Assembly: GCA_013398055.1 (NCBI GenBank)
Contig: VZRS01015017.1
Span: 269,973-333,972 of the forward strand
From: Ifrita kowaldi
Taxonomy: Eukaryota > Chordata > Aves > Passeriformes > Cinclosomatidae
DNA: 64,000 bases
Direction: 5' to 3'
The notes under the pieces: model-generated
Told to the model about the DNA's origin: nothing
The model's input: only the letters and a program-made list of their open reading frames with translations
The model's database searches: none
Shown here: one piece after another, positions 12,320 to 23,017 of the stretch
Numbering within the stretch: the stretch's first letter is position 1
Layout: every line of letters starts with the position of its first letter
Position numbers and translations under genes: made by a program

Positions 12320-12523
12320 TGGAGCCCTCTTTGTGACCTGATCGGAGAAGCCCCTCCACAGTGTCTCCTGCTGACTGCCTCATGGGAGGTGTTGCCAGGA
12401 GATGTCCCCCCAGAGACCAGGCTGCTTCCAGTTGCCTCCTGCACGTGGCACATGTGCACCCCTCCTCCACATGCCTCTGACAACCATTGTTGAGGCATAA
12501 CAAAACTGAATTGGCTCCTCACA

Positions 12524-12528
12524 CACGT
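12524..12528. repeat. Target-site duplication, right copy (CACGT)
   Basis: This is the exact match of the left copy at 11535-11539 and follows the terminal CA of the LTR. Confidence 0.85.
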
Positions 12529-14863
12529 AAGGATCCATTTCAGAAATATGATCAGCCTTAGCGTGTGAGCTTTACCACCCTGGATAAAGTGAAACTTCTT
12601 CAAATATTACAAAAGGTGCATGTGGCAATTATGTTATTAACTGGTAGGACAGAAATGAGGGTGGATTGAAGATAGAGCTTGTAATACAAAGAAAATTTTC
12701 TTCATTTTTACATAGTTTCAGAAGAAGAAAGGAGAAAGGAAAGTAAGAAATAAGAAGCCACTCCTCCTTCCTTCTGTGCCTGTAACACACAGGAAGCCTG
12801 GCTCTTGCAATTTGCAATATATAATTCTGTGGAGCAGATTTGTGGTAGTGGGGTAGGGGTGTGCTGGGTAATAGCTCAATTTCCATGAAGATCCATCTAT
12901 TATGGAGCTATACCACCAGCTATAGTTGTGATCCAAGGCTTTCCCAAACTTTTGGGTCTCACCAAAGTATTTGACAATGTGGATAGCTATAGGGAGAGAG
13001 CAGCGCAAATTACTTCAATAAGATTCTTGTGAATATGAAGCCTAGTCACTTATGTTGAAAGAAAGCTCCAAGCCTAAAATAAAATAAATGCATGGCTTCA
13101 TCATTATCAAAGCCTCCATTTATCCTCCTATTTATCCTCCATTTAAGAAAAAATAAAATAGTCCTACATATATTTTCCTAGTAAATCCAAACCTCTGCAA
13201 AACCTAACGTAGACCACATGATTGTATAATGTAAATCATTAGAAGCCTGTAATGTATTCAATTTCTGCAATATTCCATTTCCTGATATTTAATTTAAACC
13301 ACATTGGAAAATGTAAAACATATAAAGACACAAAAACCCCTTCCTAAAAATCCCAAAACTTATTCTCATTTTCTTCCTACCTGTAGATATCTTGCAAAGA
13401 CATAGAACTTAAATAAGTTAAACTTTTCCTGTTTCATTCAAGCTCTTCTATATTTATTTATTAAGAAACTTCACTAAGTGGTGCTTCTCTCATCTGCCTT
13501 CAAAACACCTAACTTTTTTCATTGAATTGCTGTTTCACACAGCACATGGTTATGGGCTTCCCTTCCCTAAACGAGCACTTCCAAGTAGCCTCAGAAATGG
13601 CAGAGATTAATTTAAGAGGGGTTTATACAATCTTGTCAGTGAGCCACTCTGCTTGTCAAAGAGATAGGACTCTAAATGTTTGTCTCTTTGTGAAGGAACC
13701 TGAAGGTAATTTGTGAAAATAGCCCACTATTCAAAAGACTAAATCCAGATGTCATTACCAGCCATTCCATGTGAGTTTCAAAGATTTGCTAGAGTTGTGT
13801 TTTGATTTCTCAGTGGCTTGAACAAAATTCAAGGAACCACTTAGAAAGTGAAACACACAGAATACTTTAGAAATAGGCATTAAATTAGCTTTTTCTTTTC
13901 AATCCAAGGAAAGGAAAAGAAATGCTTCACAGCATGAAATATGGCTACAATCAGTGCATGATAAAATCCAAGGAGAATTTTTTTTTCTGTGTTTTACTGC
14001 CATTTGCAAATAATTTAAAATGGGTTTTCGAAAACATATTAAGGAAGCCTGGTATTATTTTTGAAGAGGAAGAAAAAATGAAGAATGTTCATTTTCACTA
14101 TTAGGTTGGAAGGAGCTTTAGGAAATACATATGGAAAAGGTACTTGCTTTCTTTGCAAAGACAGAAAATCTTGACAAAAAGGGGATAATTTCTAAAAAAA
14201 AAAGTTACGCTGGTACTTCAGAAACTTTTCTTGGAGACAACGTCTCTGAAGACACCCAAAGGTGCAGGCCTAAAAAAACCAATACTGGGGAACCTACACA
14301 CAAAGGTAAGGAGGTACTAGTGGCTCTTAAACAAAGTCTCTGTAAGATTTGCTACTAAATCTTTGTGCACATAAATTTATAAAATTTATTCCAGTCTGTG
14401 TTTAAAATCAATAACAAAATCTTTTTTTTAATAGAAAAGGCTCCAAGAAAATCCATTCTCTTTTTTTTTAGTTACTTTTTTTCAGATAAATCAATGTAAT
14501 CAGGCTGAAGAAACTGCAGAGCTAATCTCAAATACAAGCAGGGTTAACACTGGCTTTCCAACACCTTCACAAGAACTTTTTTTTCAGAAAATAATTTTGT
14601 TTTACATAAAAAAACTCTCTCCAGCTAGCAATGTATGACATTTTAAAAATTGGCAGAAAGTTGTATGACTGCTAAAATATTTCTAAATTAAGGCTGTGAA
14701 ACAACTTTGGAGCAAACTGCATTAAAAGTTTCTACTCCTGTGTAGGTCTTTCTCTTTTCTTCCAAAAACTAATTTGATGTGTCCTGTGAACTGGCGTTGA
14801 ATAAAACACTTCAGGAGGATGGCGCAATTCCTTGTCTTATATTTGTGTTACGCTGTCAAAGCG
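12529..14863. other. AT-rich non-coding DNA, nothing recognised
   Basis: No transposable element or gene is apparent. The short + strand frames at 13922-14104 and 14131-14358 are lysine-rich and not recognisable. T-runs and A-runs are frequent (13979-13986, 14195-14202, 14461-14469). Confidence 0.5.
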
Positions 14864-15021
14864 TCCCTTTCCCTTTCCCTTTCCCTTTCCCTTTCNNNNN
14901 NNNNNNNNNNNNNNNNNNNNNNNNTCCCGTTCCCTTTCCCTTTCCCTTTCCCTTTCCCTTTCCCTTTCCTTTTTTCTTTCCCTTTGCCTTTGCCTTTGCC
15001 TTTCCCTCTTTTTCCTTTCCT
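14864..15021. repeat. (CCCTTT)n hexamer microsatellite with variant arm
   Basis: Pure CCCTTT units run from 14864 into an assembly gap, resume after it to about 14968, and then degrade into pyrimidine DNA. That tail includes CCTTTG units at about 14981-15001. The strand asymmetry is complete: one strand is all pyrimidine and the other is GGGAAA-type purine with regular G-triplets. Such tracts tend to form triplexes or G-quadruplexes and to stall polymerases, which fits the gap. True length is unknown. The apparent Pro-Phe and Ser-Leu repeat frames here are translations of the repeat. Confidence 0.95.
14896..14924. other. Assembly gap (29 N)
   Basis: There are 29 undetermined bases inside the hexamer repeat. 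The flanking phase cannot tell whether the gap length is real or nominal. Confidence 0.99.
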
Positions 15022-15995
15022 TATTTATTTCATTGTTCTGTGACACTCAGCAATACATTCTATAATTTAGCAGGCAGTGTGAAACCCATAGGGAAACTGG
15101 AAAAAAATACTTAACTGCATGGAACACTACAGTAAGGCTGAAAACATTTTCCAACCCACCAAACACCTGTTTGACTCATATCCTGTACTTGCACTGTAAG
15201 GGATCAAGCATCTATTGTTTATAGAATTTGATTAACCTTTTTTTCTGTTGTGTATGATGTCTGAGAAGTCTGTTCCCTAGGACCGAAAATAAATCAAACA
15301 AAAGCTTCATATGAAAAAAAACCCCCAACCAAATAACAAAAAACAAGCAGCAAAGCAAGAGGAAAAATAAAAAAGAAACCAACCCACAGTAAGTTAGCCT
15401 AGTGAGAAAATAAAAATCTGTGATTATTTCTTACCTGTTTGTCTCCAGACTTGATTGGTTTAGTTTCTATTTCTCTTTCTACAGCAGAAGTAATCTTAAT
15501 ACCAGTGAAATAACCTCCCGTTAAATGGAGAAGTAATAAGATTTTGTAAATGTTGTAGACAGATATGAAGTAAGAATAATTTTTTTGTTGTTTTTTTTGG
15601 AGTGGGTACTTATCAATGACTGACATGATGTGAGAGAGTTGAGCTTCAGTCTTTGAAAACTGAAAGACATGGCTCAAATATGGCGTTAACAGTTTTGAAG
15701 TTTATGAAAGCGGGAAATGAGTGGAGAATAAAACAAGGAAGAACAATCTGTAGTCAAACCTAATGCAATTTCCTCAGAAACAAACCAAGCCCAAACAAAC
15801 AAAGCAAAATGAAACATCCACATTTTCTTCAGAATTATTCCTAGAGAGTGTACAGATCATCAGAATTTCTGAGTGAAATCTTACTGATTTTTTGATGTGA
15901 TTTTAAGGGCTCCACAAAAACCTTGATAGTAGTAAAACTTAAAAAAATAGTCTTCTAAATAATTTTGATATCAAATCAATAATTTGATTTGAAGT
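15022..15995. other. AT-rich non-coding DNA
   Basis: A-rich simple sequence occurs at 15303-15380 (AAAC-, AAAT- and AAAG-type). I see no gene or named repeat. A 9-bp inverted repeat with a 4-nt loop (15971-15979 and 15984-15992) lies at the point where the following LTR integrated. Confidence 0.5.
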
Positions 15996-16107
15996 TGTGA
16001 TTGTTTTAGCTGTGGTAAATTTAATTTTCTTCACAGTAGCTGGTATATGAGGGTATGGTTTGGATTTTTGCTGGAAACGGTGTTGATAATACAAGGACTA
16101 TTTGTGG

Positions 16108-16135
16108 TTGCTGAGCAGTGCTTGCTGAGCAGTGC
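16108..16135 (+). repeat. 14-bp tandem duplication in LTR U3
   Basis: TTGCTGAGCAGTGC occurs twice head to tail at 16108-16121 and 16122-16135. The sister LTR at 25154 has a single copy of the motif (GAGCAGTGCC). This looks like a duplication private to this copy. Confidence 0.85.
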
Positions 16136-16289
16136 TTGCACAGTCACGGTCTTTTCTGCTCCTCCCCCCACCCCACCAGTGAGGAGACTGGGGATGCACA
16201 AGGAACTGGGAGGGTCCACAGCCAGGACTGCTGACACAGCCCCAAGTAACCCAAGGGATATTACATAACATACGGCATCATGCTCACCA

Positions 16290-16295
16290 TATAAA
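16290..16295 (+). promoter_or_regulatory. LTR TATA box
   Basis: TATAAA occurs within CCATATAAAGCTGGGGG in the U3 of the outer LTR. The nested LTR starts only about 50 bp downstream, so any transcript from here would run into antisense LTR sequence almost at once. Confidence 0.65.
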
Positions 16296-16343
16296 GCTGG
16301 GGGAAAAAGGAGGAAGGGGATGAAATTCTGAATGATGGATGGT

Positions 16344-17004
16344 TGTGATGGTTTAAAAACCAGCTCGGAATTTAACTCCAAATAACCTGCTTGCCTTTGC
16401 CCCACCGCACCTCTGGTGAGAGAGAGACAAAGGCAGAGACTGTGGATTGAGATAACAATTTACTGAAAACAAACAGCAATGGAATAAGAAAAGCACAGTA
16501 ACAGCAGCAATATTAATAACACAAGCATACAAAAGAGAAGGTGCTTTACACATGAAAAGTGCTCACCACCTCAACTCAGCTCCGCATAGCTTCCGAGACA
16601 AAGACAAGATGGCAGACGTTCCCATGGCTTCTGCTCCCCATTCCTGAGCCCGAGACAATGAAAAGCAATGATGGACAAAGCCCTAAAAAGTTGGATTGTC
16701 CATGTTGTGAGACCACTCCCGGACTGCTGGGCTCGGCTGCTTTTGCCACTTGGAGTTCTGTTCTTCCCAAGGGATGGGAAGGGACAGGCAGCAGTGGGAG
16801 AAGGACAGAGTGGTCTGCAGAGGTGGTCCCAGCAACTTCCCCTGGGAAGAAGAAGAAAACGGAGCAAAAACTACAATGCTTTCGGGTGTGTTCACCTTCC
16901 GTTCCCCCAAAAACCACGCCCAGCTGCAATGATTCGTGTGGTATAGAATAGCAAGGTCGCCGTGCCCACATGGCTCTAGGCTCTGCCCATTCTCACCTGG
17001 GACA
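16344..17004 (-). mobile_element. Second ERV LTR, - strand, nested inside the first
   Basis: This 661-bp block opens TGTGATGGTTTAAAAACC and closes CACCTGGGACA on the + strand, so it has TG...CA ends. The outer LTR is cleanly split around it: GAATGATGG on the left and GTTTGTCTTCTC on the right. Orientation is inferred as - from an AGTAAA-type signal at 16464-16459, followed by TTATCTCAATCCAC, a U5 motif shared in form with ERVL-type LTRs. The flanking bases are ATGGT (16339-16343) and ATGTG (17005-17009), an imperfect 5-bp duplication at best. The block is GC-richer than the surroundings, and several frames on both strands (up to 131 codons) are artefacts of that. It inserted after the outer LTR and is therefore younger. 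Confidence 0.75.
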
Positions 17005-18230
17005 ATGTGTTTGTCTTCTCAGGTAACCATTACTCCTGATGGGGACCTGCTCTCCTGGAGATGGCTGAACGCCTGCCTGCCTGTGGGAAATTGTGATTAA
17101 TTCCTTATTTTGTTGTGCTTTGCTAGTGCACGTGGCTTTTGCTTTTCCTATTAAGTTTATCTCAACACACAAGCTTTTCCACTTCTACACTTCCAATTGT
17201 CTCCCCCATCACCTCAAGGGAGAGTGAGTGAGCAGCTGTCTGGTTCTTAGTTGCCAGCTAGGGTTAAACCACAACAGCAGTGATCTGCTAGAAATGTTGC
17301 ACATTTCACCTGATCACAGAAACATATTCTAAGACAAATTCTTGTCATTATTTCAAAGTAATTTTATTAAGTCTAACTTCGGATAATATTTAACCACAGA
17401 CTAAAGCTCCTGCTATTGAATAATTAGGCAAGAGATGTGGGTTTACTACCTAGAAGAAGGTTGTGAGCATATTCATGTACTGCAGACAAAGACTCTTGTA
17501 AGTATTATAAATTGTTGCAGTTACTATTTCCATTCAGCTTCCCAAGAGATACTGATAAGAATCTTTCACACACACACACTTACAGTATGCAGTTATTTTT
17601 CCAGAACTTTTGAGACTGAGGATTGACTCCCAAAATTTCAGGACCTTTGTGCCCTTTCCGTATTCTTCTATCAGATAATCTAAAAAACGCATCTGGTTTT
17701 TCAGATTCTCCAGCAAATTCCTTCTGAATTTTACAGGAGGTGTTTGACACTGAGGGTAGAATCTATAGAAGCACTACAGACAGTTTAACACCTTATAATC
17801 TGAGAGGGTGAAGTGAGTTACAGCAGGGCAAGCAAGACCCTTAATAGTATTAATATTTTGTCTTGGAATGCTCCAGTCCAAAAGGTTTCTTACACCCTGC
17901 CTGTCAGTTACAAACACTCTTGGGCTGCTAAAGCTCTGGATGGGTGCAGCACAGCTGTTACTGATGTGTTTCAATCTCATTGAGACCAGTGTACCTTGCC
18001 TGGGCTGAGTTGTATGAAGAAAAGAGAGGCTAACACCCTAAATAGGCACTTACTTTACTCAAAACAGGGACATGTACAAATGTAATCAGGAATGTACTGA
18101 GAATAAAGGGCAGTCTTTGAATATAAGCCCAGCAGTTGCATATGTACAGAATGTGTTCATATACATGAGGTTCATAATGAACCTCCTTAACCAACTTCTG
18201 GGGTATCAGGGAGTCTGTTTTCTGCTTCGG

Positions 18231-18249
18231 TTTTTTTTTTTTTTTTTTT
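18231..18249. repeat. Poly-T run (19)
   Basis: This is an uninterrupted homopolymer of 19 T. It has no SINE or retropseudogene body next to it, so it is not read as a reversed poly-A tail. Confidence 0.9.
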
Positions 18250-20457
18250 GCTGATGGGAGAAAAATAACATGTCATATGCTTTGTATATGAACACTTTGC
18301 TTAATATTTTCTGGCTCAGTAGGAACTAGTGTGAAAAACTAAAAATGTCCCTGACTTTTAGTTAACTATTTTATGTAAAATTGGTAATATTGTATTTCTT
18401 TCTCTCTGTCTTATTAAAAAACAGCTAAACAAAACTAAAATAAGGTGGATGTGTTCATATAAGTGAAGTTTTATATTAGATAAAAACCCCGCTCCTTTGG
18501 ATTTCCATCAAGTAGAAAGTAGAATGAGAGGTAGGGAGAAGAAAATTGAGATTTGTTCATGTAAAAAGTCAAATTTATGAGTCTATGCTCCTCACAAATT
18601 CATTTTGACTGTTAAAAATGGCTAAAGATAAGAAAGAAGGTTTTGCCAGAAAAACTTTGTATCTTGAAAGCAAATTTATAAATTAATAATAAAAATTACA
18701 AAAAGTGATGAGAATATGGATTTACGTTTTGATGGACTTTCTGGAAGATGAGAAGTGCTGCTGGGAGATTTTTAAATAAAAAAGACATAACTCTTCTATT
18801 GTATAAGAATTTGTTTCTATATTGTGAATTTGTACAATGTTTTGAGATTTATTTGAGAAGAAAAACTTTTATATCTTTGGGAACCAGAGTTTAAAATAAA
18901 AGTTAATTGACTGTGCCTTTGTACAACACTGACTCTGTGGACAGTATGTTCACTAGTTAGCAGATGGCTTTTTTCATAGTTCTGAACTGTCTATATTAAT
19001 TTTAGTTTGGAGACAGATTGAAGAAATTTAGTTTTATTATGTTGCTTTTCCTGGACATTTTCCAGTATCTACCTGTCCTAAGTTGTTTCAAGCCATATGT
19101 GAATGTAGGATCACAGTTTATTTCATATCAAAAAATCTTTTCATTCAGTTACATGTGCATTATTTTAACAAGAGCTTTTTCTACCTTAAGTTTTTGATTT
19201 ATACCTAATCATCAGTGTGGGGATGATGTTCAGCTTCACCTGCAGCAGTGAATGTTTGAATTTATAAAAAATTTTCTCCAAACTTTAGTAGTTTTTTTTC
19301 TTTCACCATTACGTTTGTCCACTCATTCAAAAAGTAAACACATTTAAAGCATGGAAAGAATGTGGGGAAAAAAATCCACAACTACTTCACGTGCTAACAG
19401 ATGAGATATTGAAAAAAAAAAAAGGAACCCAAGCTATTCCATGATTCTATGATTTTGCCTCTGTTTCTGAAGGGTGTTAGCATTTCCCCTTCATAAGGGC
19501 AGCATTGAGTGTGTCTCTGCAAGACAAAGCTCTTGGTTCAATCACCTGGCCTAAGCATTTACTTTAGATAACCTACTAGGATTCTCATAGATATCCTCAG
19601 ACCTTACTGAAATTGTGGGCTTGTTAGGTTTTTCTGTTGGTTGCTTGAATGTGTGGGTAGAGTCTTTCGAATTTATGTTTCTTCAGATGACAAATATCAT
19701 GGGGAAATGCATACAGCACCACACAGCCTTTGTACCAAATTTCTGAACCTAGAGTTGATCTTCTTACCAAGAAGAGAAAGCACAAAATAATGCAGATTAC
19801 TGGGAAGTGTCCCTTGTATCAGTTCATCCTTTCTGTGGGAAGAGACTCTGTTCATTCACTTACTTTTACCAGCAAGTTATCCCTACCTGCTCTCTTCTTG
19901 CTACACATATGGTGAAACTCTTCTCTAGCTTCCTCCACCAAATCGTGCTGTCTTTCACTGACCTCAGCATTATTCTCTCTCACTGTTTCTCACCATATTA
20001 CGTGAATTTCATTCAGTAACAATGTAGAAAAAAAAGTAGGAAAAAATGTTGAAATGTAGAAAAAACCCCTCTAATCCATGTTAGGAACAGGCCAGGTTCA
20101 TACACTATCACCATGCATCACAGCACTCGAGTGAAATAAATATTGGCTCCAATCCCACAAGTTAACAAAAATCGAATGTTTCTAAAACCTGAGTTTCATT
20201 GCACAAACAATATTAAATGGGCCACAACAAGAAATCCTTTTGTTTAAACACCCTGACCAGTTTCAAGCTAGGCTCCTATGTATAAACATAAGTTTTAAAT
20301 CCTCAGGTTGGGTTCTCATCTACATATTTGATCTGCAATCGGGGGTACCAATCACAGTGATTTTATTAAAATGAAATTTTGAATTAGTTCTTACCTTTAT
20401 TAGGACACACCTAAATATTAAACAAAAATAAATGGTTGATAAGAAATGAATACTGCT

Positions 20458-20490
20458 ACGAGGAGGGGGAGGGGAAAGGAAGGGGGAGAG
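20458..20490 (+). repeat. Purine tract with G-runs
   Basis: The tract is nearly all G and A, with G-runs of five, four and five separated by short A-containing spacers. It could form a G-quadruplex or triplex. Only three runs reach three or more G, so a standard four-run quadruplex would need a bulge or a two-tetrad form. Confidence 0.5.
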
Positions 20491-22564
20491 CTTAATAATA
20501 AAGGAACTAAAAATTTGTATATAGATCTTTCATAGATTCTGCCTCTTTTTCTGGTGTTACTCTCTGATAAATGGCTTCAGTCCAGTAGGCATACAGGAAT
20601 GGGTTTTCCTCTCTTAAGAGAATATGATGTTGGTGTTAGAGTTTTCTCCTTCCTCCTCTACTTTGTCTTTCATTTTTTTCGTCTTGCTTCTTAACTCAGA
20701 TGAGTCTATTTTTATGTTTGTTGACACATTTTTACACTTTGCTCTTTCTTCACTGGTCTGTGTTTCCCCAGATAATATATATAGTGTATTTTAGCTATGT
20801 TTTTGAGTTTCTCTCTATGTTCTTTGTTGTCTTTCTTGCCTTTAAAACCCTCCTTTGTCAAGCTCCAGGTTTGCATTTATGGCTGAGTTGTTTATTGCTA
20901 AGTGGCCTCCAGTGCCAGGCCTGTGCCCCGTCTCTTGTCATTCCTGGCCTCTACTTCTCTGTCTTCATGCTGCATCTCAATATTTCAAAGCTTCTGTTAT
21001 TGTACCAGAACTGTATTTACCTACACTGCATGGTCAGTATCTTGTTGTATACAGACAAAGTTGCCACTATTCACAGCAGTAACACTTCTTACTACCATCT
21101 GCATTAAAAAATACATTGTATAATGCAAAGACAAACAAAGTAAACCAAAAGAGAAATAACCCTCTTTTCATAAATAAAATTGTTAAAGCTAAATTATTAA
21201 AGATAAGTCCATGCAGATGGAAAAAAAAGTTCAGACAGACAAGTCTTGAAGCTTTGCAAACTGCGTACAAAACCTTTGGCTCATTACTAACAATGGCAAT
21301 ACTGATTTACAGTATTGGGGTACAGGATGGGGTAGTGCTTTACAGTGGGGTAAAGGATTACAGCATCATGTTTAACACTGTTAGAATCCAGCTGGGCAGA
21401 GGTCTCTCAGATTTAACAACTGAAGCTAACACTTTAAACAGGTAAAAGGGCACTCAGTCATGAAATAATGGTTTAAAAAAATACTGACAAGCTAAGATGT
21501 TTTATCTTCCTGAAATGCAACAAGAAGGATCATAAAAGACTTGAACATAGCAATATCTCCACATAACATCTTACTATGGAGTAGTTACTTATACAACATA
21601 AAGGTTTGGGTAGCAGTGGTGTTGGCCATCTCCATCTCTCATTGATGTCCAGCCTTGGAAGATGAGCTGTGGTGTACTGTTCCATGAAGCCTAAACTGAC
21701 ATACAGGAAAATCCACTTGGAAGAAAGACGTTTCAATGACTATAAATACCAAGATATATGAACAAATTTGAAGTCCATTTTCATAAACTGGGAAAAATTG
21801 TTTTTCAGAAGTAGTATATAAACTGAGTGTCTAGGGAAGTTGTAGCCATTAGATGATGCTTAAAACAGTATAGAGAAGACAAATGCATTTACAGTGTATT
21901 ATGTGAACTACTTCCCCAAGACTGCTCCTAATTTTATATCCAGTGAAATGTTCCACACTTCTGTTAAAAATGTTAGAAGCTGAAAATAGTTTGTTGAGGT
22001 TTTATCCCCAAGGTATCAAATTTAGACACCAAATTTAGTGCTTTAGAACTGAAATGAAATATGTCCAGTGTGACATACTGAAAAAATAACACGTAGGAGG
22101 AAAATTCAAAACTAAAAAGCTAAAAGGATGATAGAAGACTATACAGACCCAATTTATCAGCAGTGAAAAGGAGAACCTTGATACTGCAATTAGTAAAACA
22201 TTAGTCCAGTGTATGAGATAGACAAAAAATTGACAAAATGAGTATAGTCCATGAAAAAAAGGTAAATGTCAATTTATTGTAAATATTTCTGAGTAACAAA
22301 ATTCATAGAAGTTCCAATAAATTCTGTTACACATTTGCCAAATATCCACCATGTGTGGCTGATTTACATAGAAGAAGTAAGGAGTTCTTCTCTATCATTG
22401 ATTTCTATTAATTTCAATTCAGCTTCAGCCACAAAATGATGCAGAGCCCAAAACTCACACAAAAGACCTGTGCAAAAACTAGTCAAGGACTAAGCCTGAG
22501 GAAGGATTTGGGGAAATAGGAGTTCAATCAAGGAAACAAAATGCAATGCAGATGGAACCAAAAT

Positions 22565-23017
22565 CTGATAGCTAGGATGGACGAGAAGGAATGGAGCATG
22601 TCATATGAGGAGCAGCCCAGGGAGCTGAGGTTATTTAGCCTGGAAAATGGAGGCTCAGGGAGGAAATTATGACTTTCTACAACTACCTGAGAGGTGGTTG
22701 TAGTGAGGTGGATGTCAGTCTCTTCTCCCAGATAACAAGTGATGGGGTGGGAGAAGTTTGCCTTAAGTTGCACCAGGGAAGGTTTGGGTTTGATATAAGG
22801 GGAAAAAAAAAATCACAGAAAGGGATGTAAAGCATTGGAACAGATTGCCCAGGGAAGTGGTGAAGTCATCATCCCCGGAAGTGTTCCAAAAATGTGTGGA
22901 TCTGATACTTGAGGACATAGTTTAATGATGAATGCAGTTTAATGGTGGTGGTGCTGGGTTGACTGTTGGAGTTGATGATCTTAGAGGTCGTTTCCAATCT
23001 TAATAATTCTATGAATA
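22565..23017 (+). mobile_element. CR1 LINE 3' fragment, + strand
   Basis: CR1 landmarks appear in order: GGAGCATGTCATATGAGG, GGTTATTTAGCCTGG, CTACAACTACCTGAGAGG, GTCTCTTCTCCCAGATAAC, GGAACAGATTGCCCAGG, GTTGATGATCTTAGAGG, and a degenerate ATTCTATGA tail at about 23005-23015. It is a 5'-truncated copy of about 450 bp covering the end of ORF2 and the short 3' UTR. An A-run at 22803-22812 replaces the usual TATTAGGAAAAA block. The CTACCTGAGAGGTGGTTGTAG subtype matches the copy at 62182. Confidence 0.88.

Larger units (their letters stand above)
11540..12523 (-). mobile_element. CpG-rich solo LTR of an endogenous retrovirus, - strand
   Basis: This 984-bp element is bounded by TG and CA on the + strand and flanked by perfect CACGT duplications at 11535-11539 and 12524-12528. 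Orientation comes from its signals, all on the - strand: a CCAAT motif at 12319-12315, a GC box at 12254-12243, TATAAAA at 12242-12236 and an AATAAA polyadenylation signal at 11645-11640. U3 is therefore about 12523-12210, followed by a long GC-rich R region, and U5 is about 11620-11540. No gag, pol or env follows on either side, so it is a solo LTR left by recombination between the two LTRs of a provirus. Its CpG density is far above the AT-rich surroundings and the target duplication is intact, which suggests a young insertion. ERVL class is inferred from the 5-bp duplication. The long open frames inside on both strands are by-products of GC richness. Confidence 0.9.
15996..17276 (+). mobile_element. 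ERV solo LTR, + strand, interrupted by a nested LTR
   Basis: The LTR starts TGTGATTGTTTTAGCTGTGG and ends GGTTAAACCACAACA. Landmarks in order are TTTTTGCTGGAAACGGTGTT, a TATAAA box at 16290-16295, a break at about 16343, resumption at about 17005 (GTTTGTCTTCTCAGGTAACC), an ATTAAG polyadenylation-like signal at 17149-17154 followed by TATCTCAACAC, and a U5 ending in CACAACA. Without the insert it is about 620 bp. The flanks GAAGT (15991-15995) and GCAGT (17277-17281) match at four of five bases, a slightly decayed 5-bp target duplication typical of ERVL. There is no internal retroviral region, so it is a solo LTR. A 14-bp tandem duplication (TTGCTGAGCAGTGC) lies at 16108-16135. The family is the same as 25154-25614. 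Confidence 0.88.
17282..22564. other. AT-rich non-coding DNA
   Basis: There is no gene or full repeat. Minor items are a 19-T run (18231-18249), an isolated CR1-tail-like ATTCCATGATTCTATGATT at 19435-19453, and a purine-only G-rich tract at 20458-20490. The T-rich hydrophobic frame at 20700-21107 (135 codons) reads like translated pyrimidine DNA and is not called. Confidence 0.5.

Noticed and set aside
11549..12603. Long overlapping open frames on both strands (up to 273 codons)
   Set aside because: They lie in the CpG-rich solo LTR, overlap each other in several frames, are proline-, arginine- and alanine-rich as GC-rich DNA dictates, and resemble no retroviral or host protein.
14779..15114. 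Pro-Phe and Ser-Leu repeat proteins
   Set aside because: They are translations of the CCCTTT microsatellite, and they run through the N gap.
16031..16971. Cluster of frames of 60-131 codons on both strands
   Set aside because: They sit inside nested LTRs of raised GC content and cross the LTR boundaries. No domain is visible.
19435..19453. Separate CR1 insertion
   Set aside because: Only a tail-like ATTCCATGATTCTATGATT is visible, with no CR1 body upstream. It is too short to call.
20700..21107. 135-codon hydrophobic frame that could suggest a membrane protein
   Set aside because: The hydrophobicity follows from T-rich DNA. There is no promoter, splice or family support, and the other two frames are also partly open.
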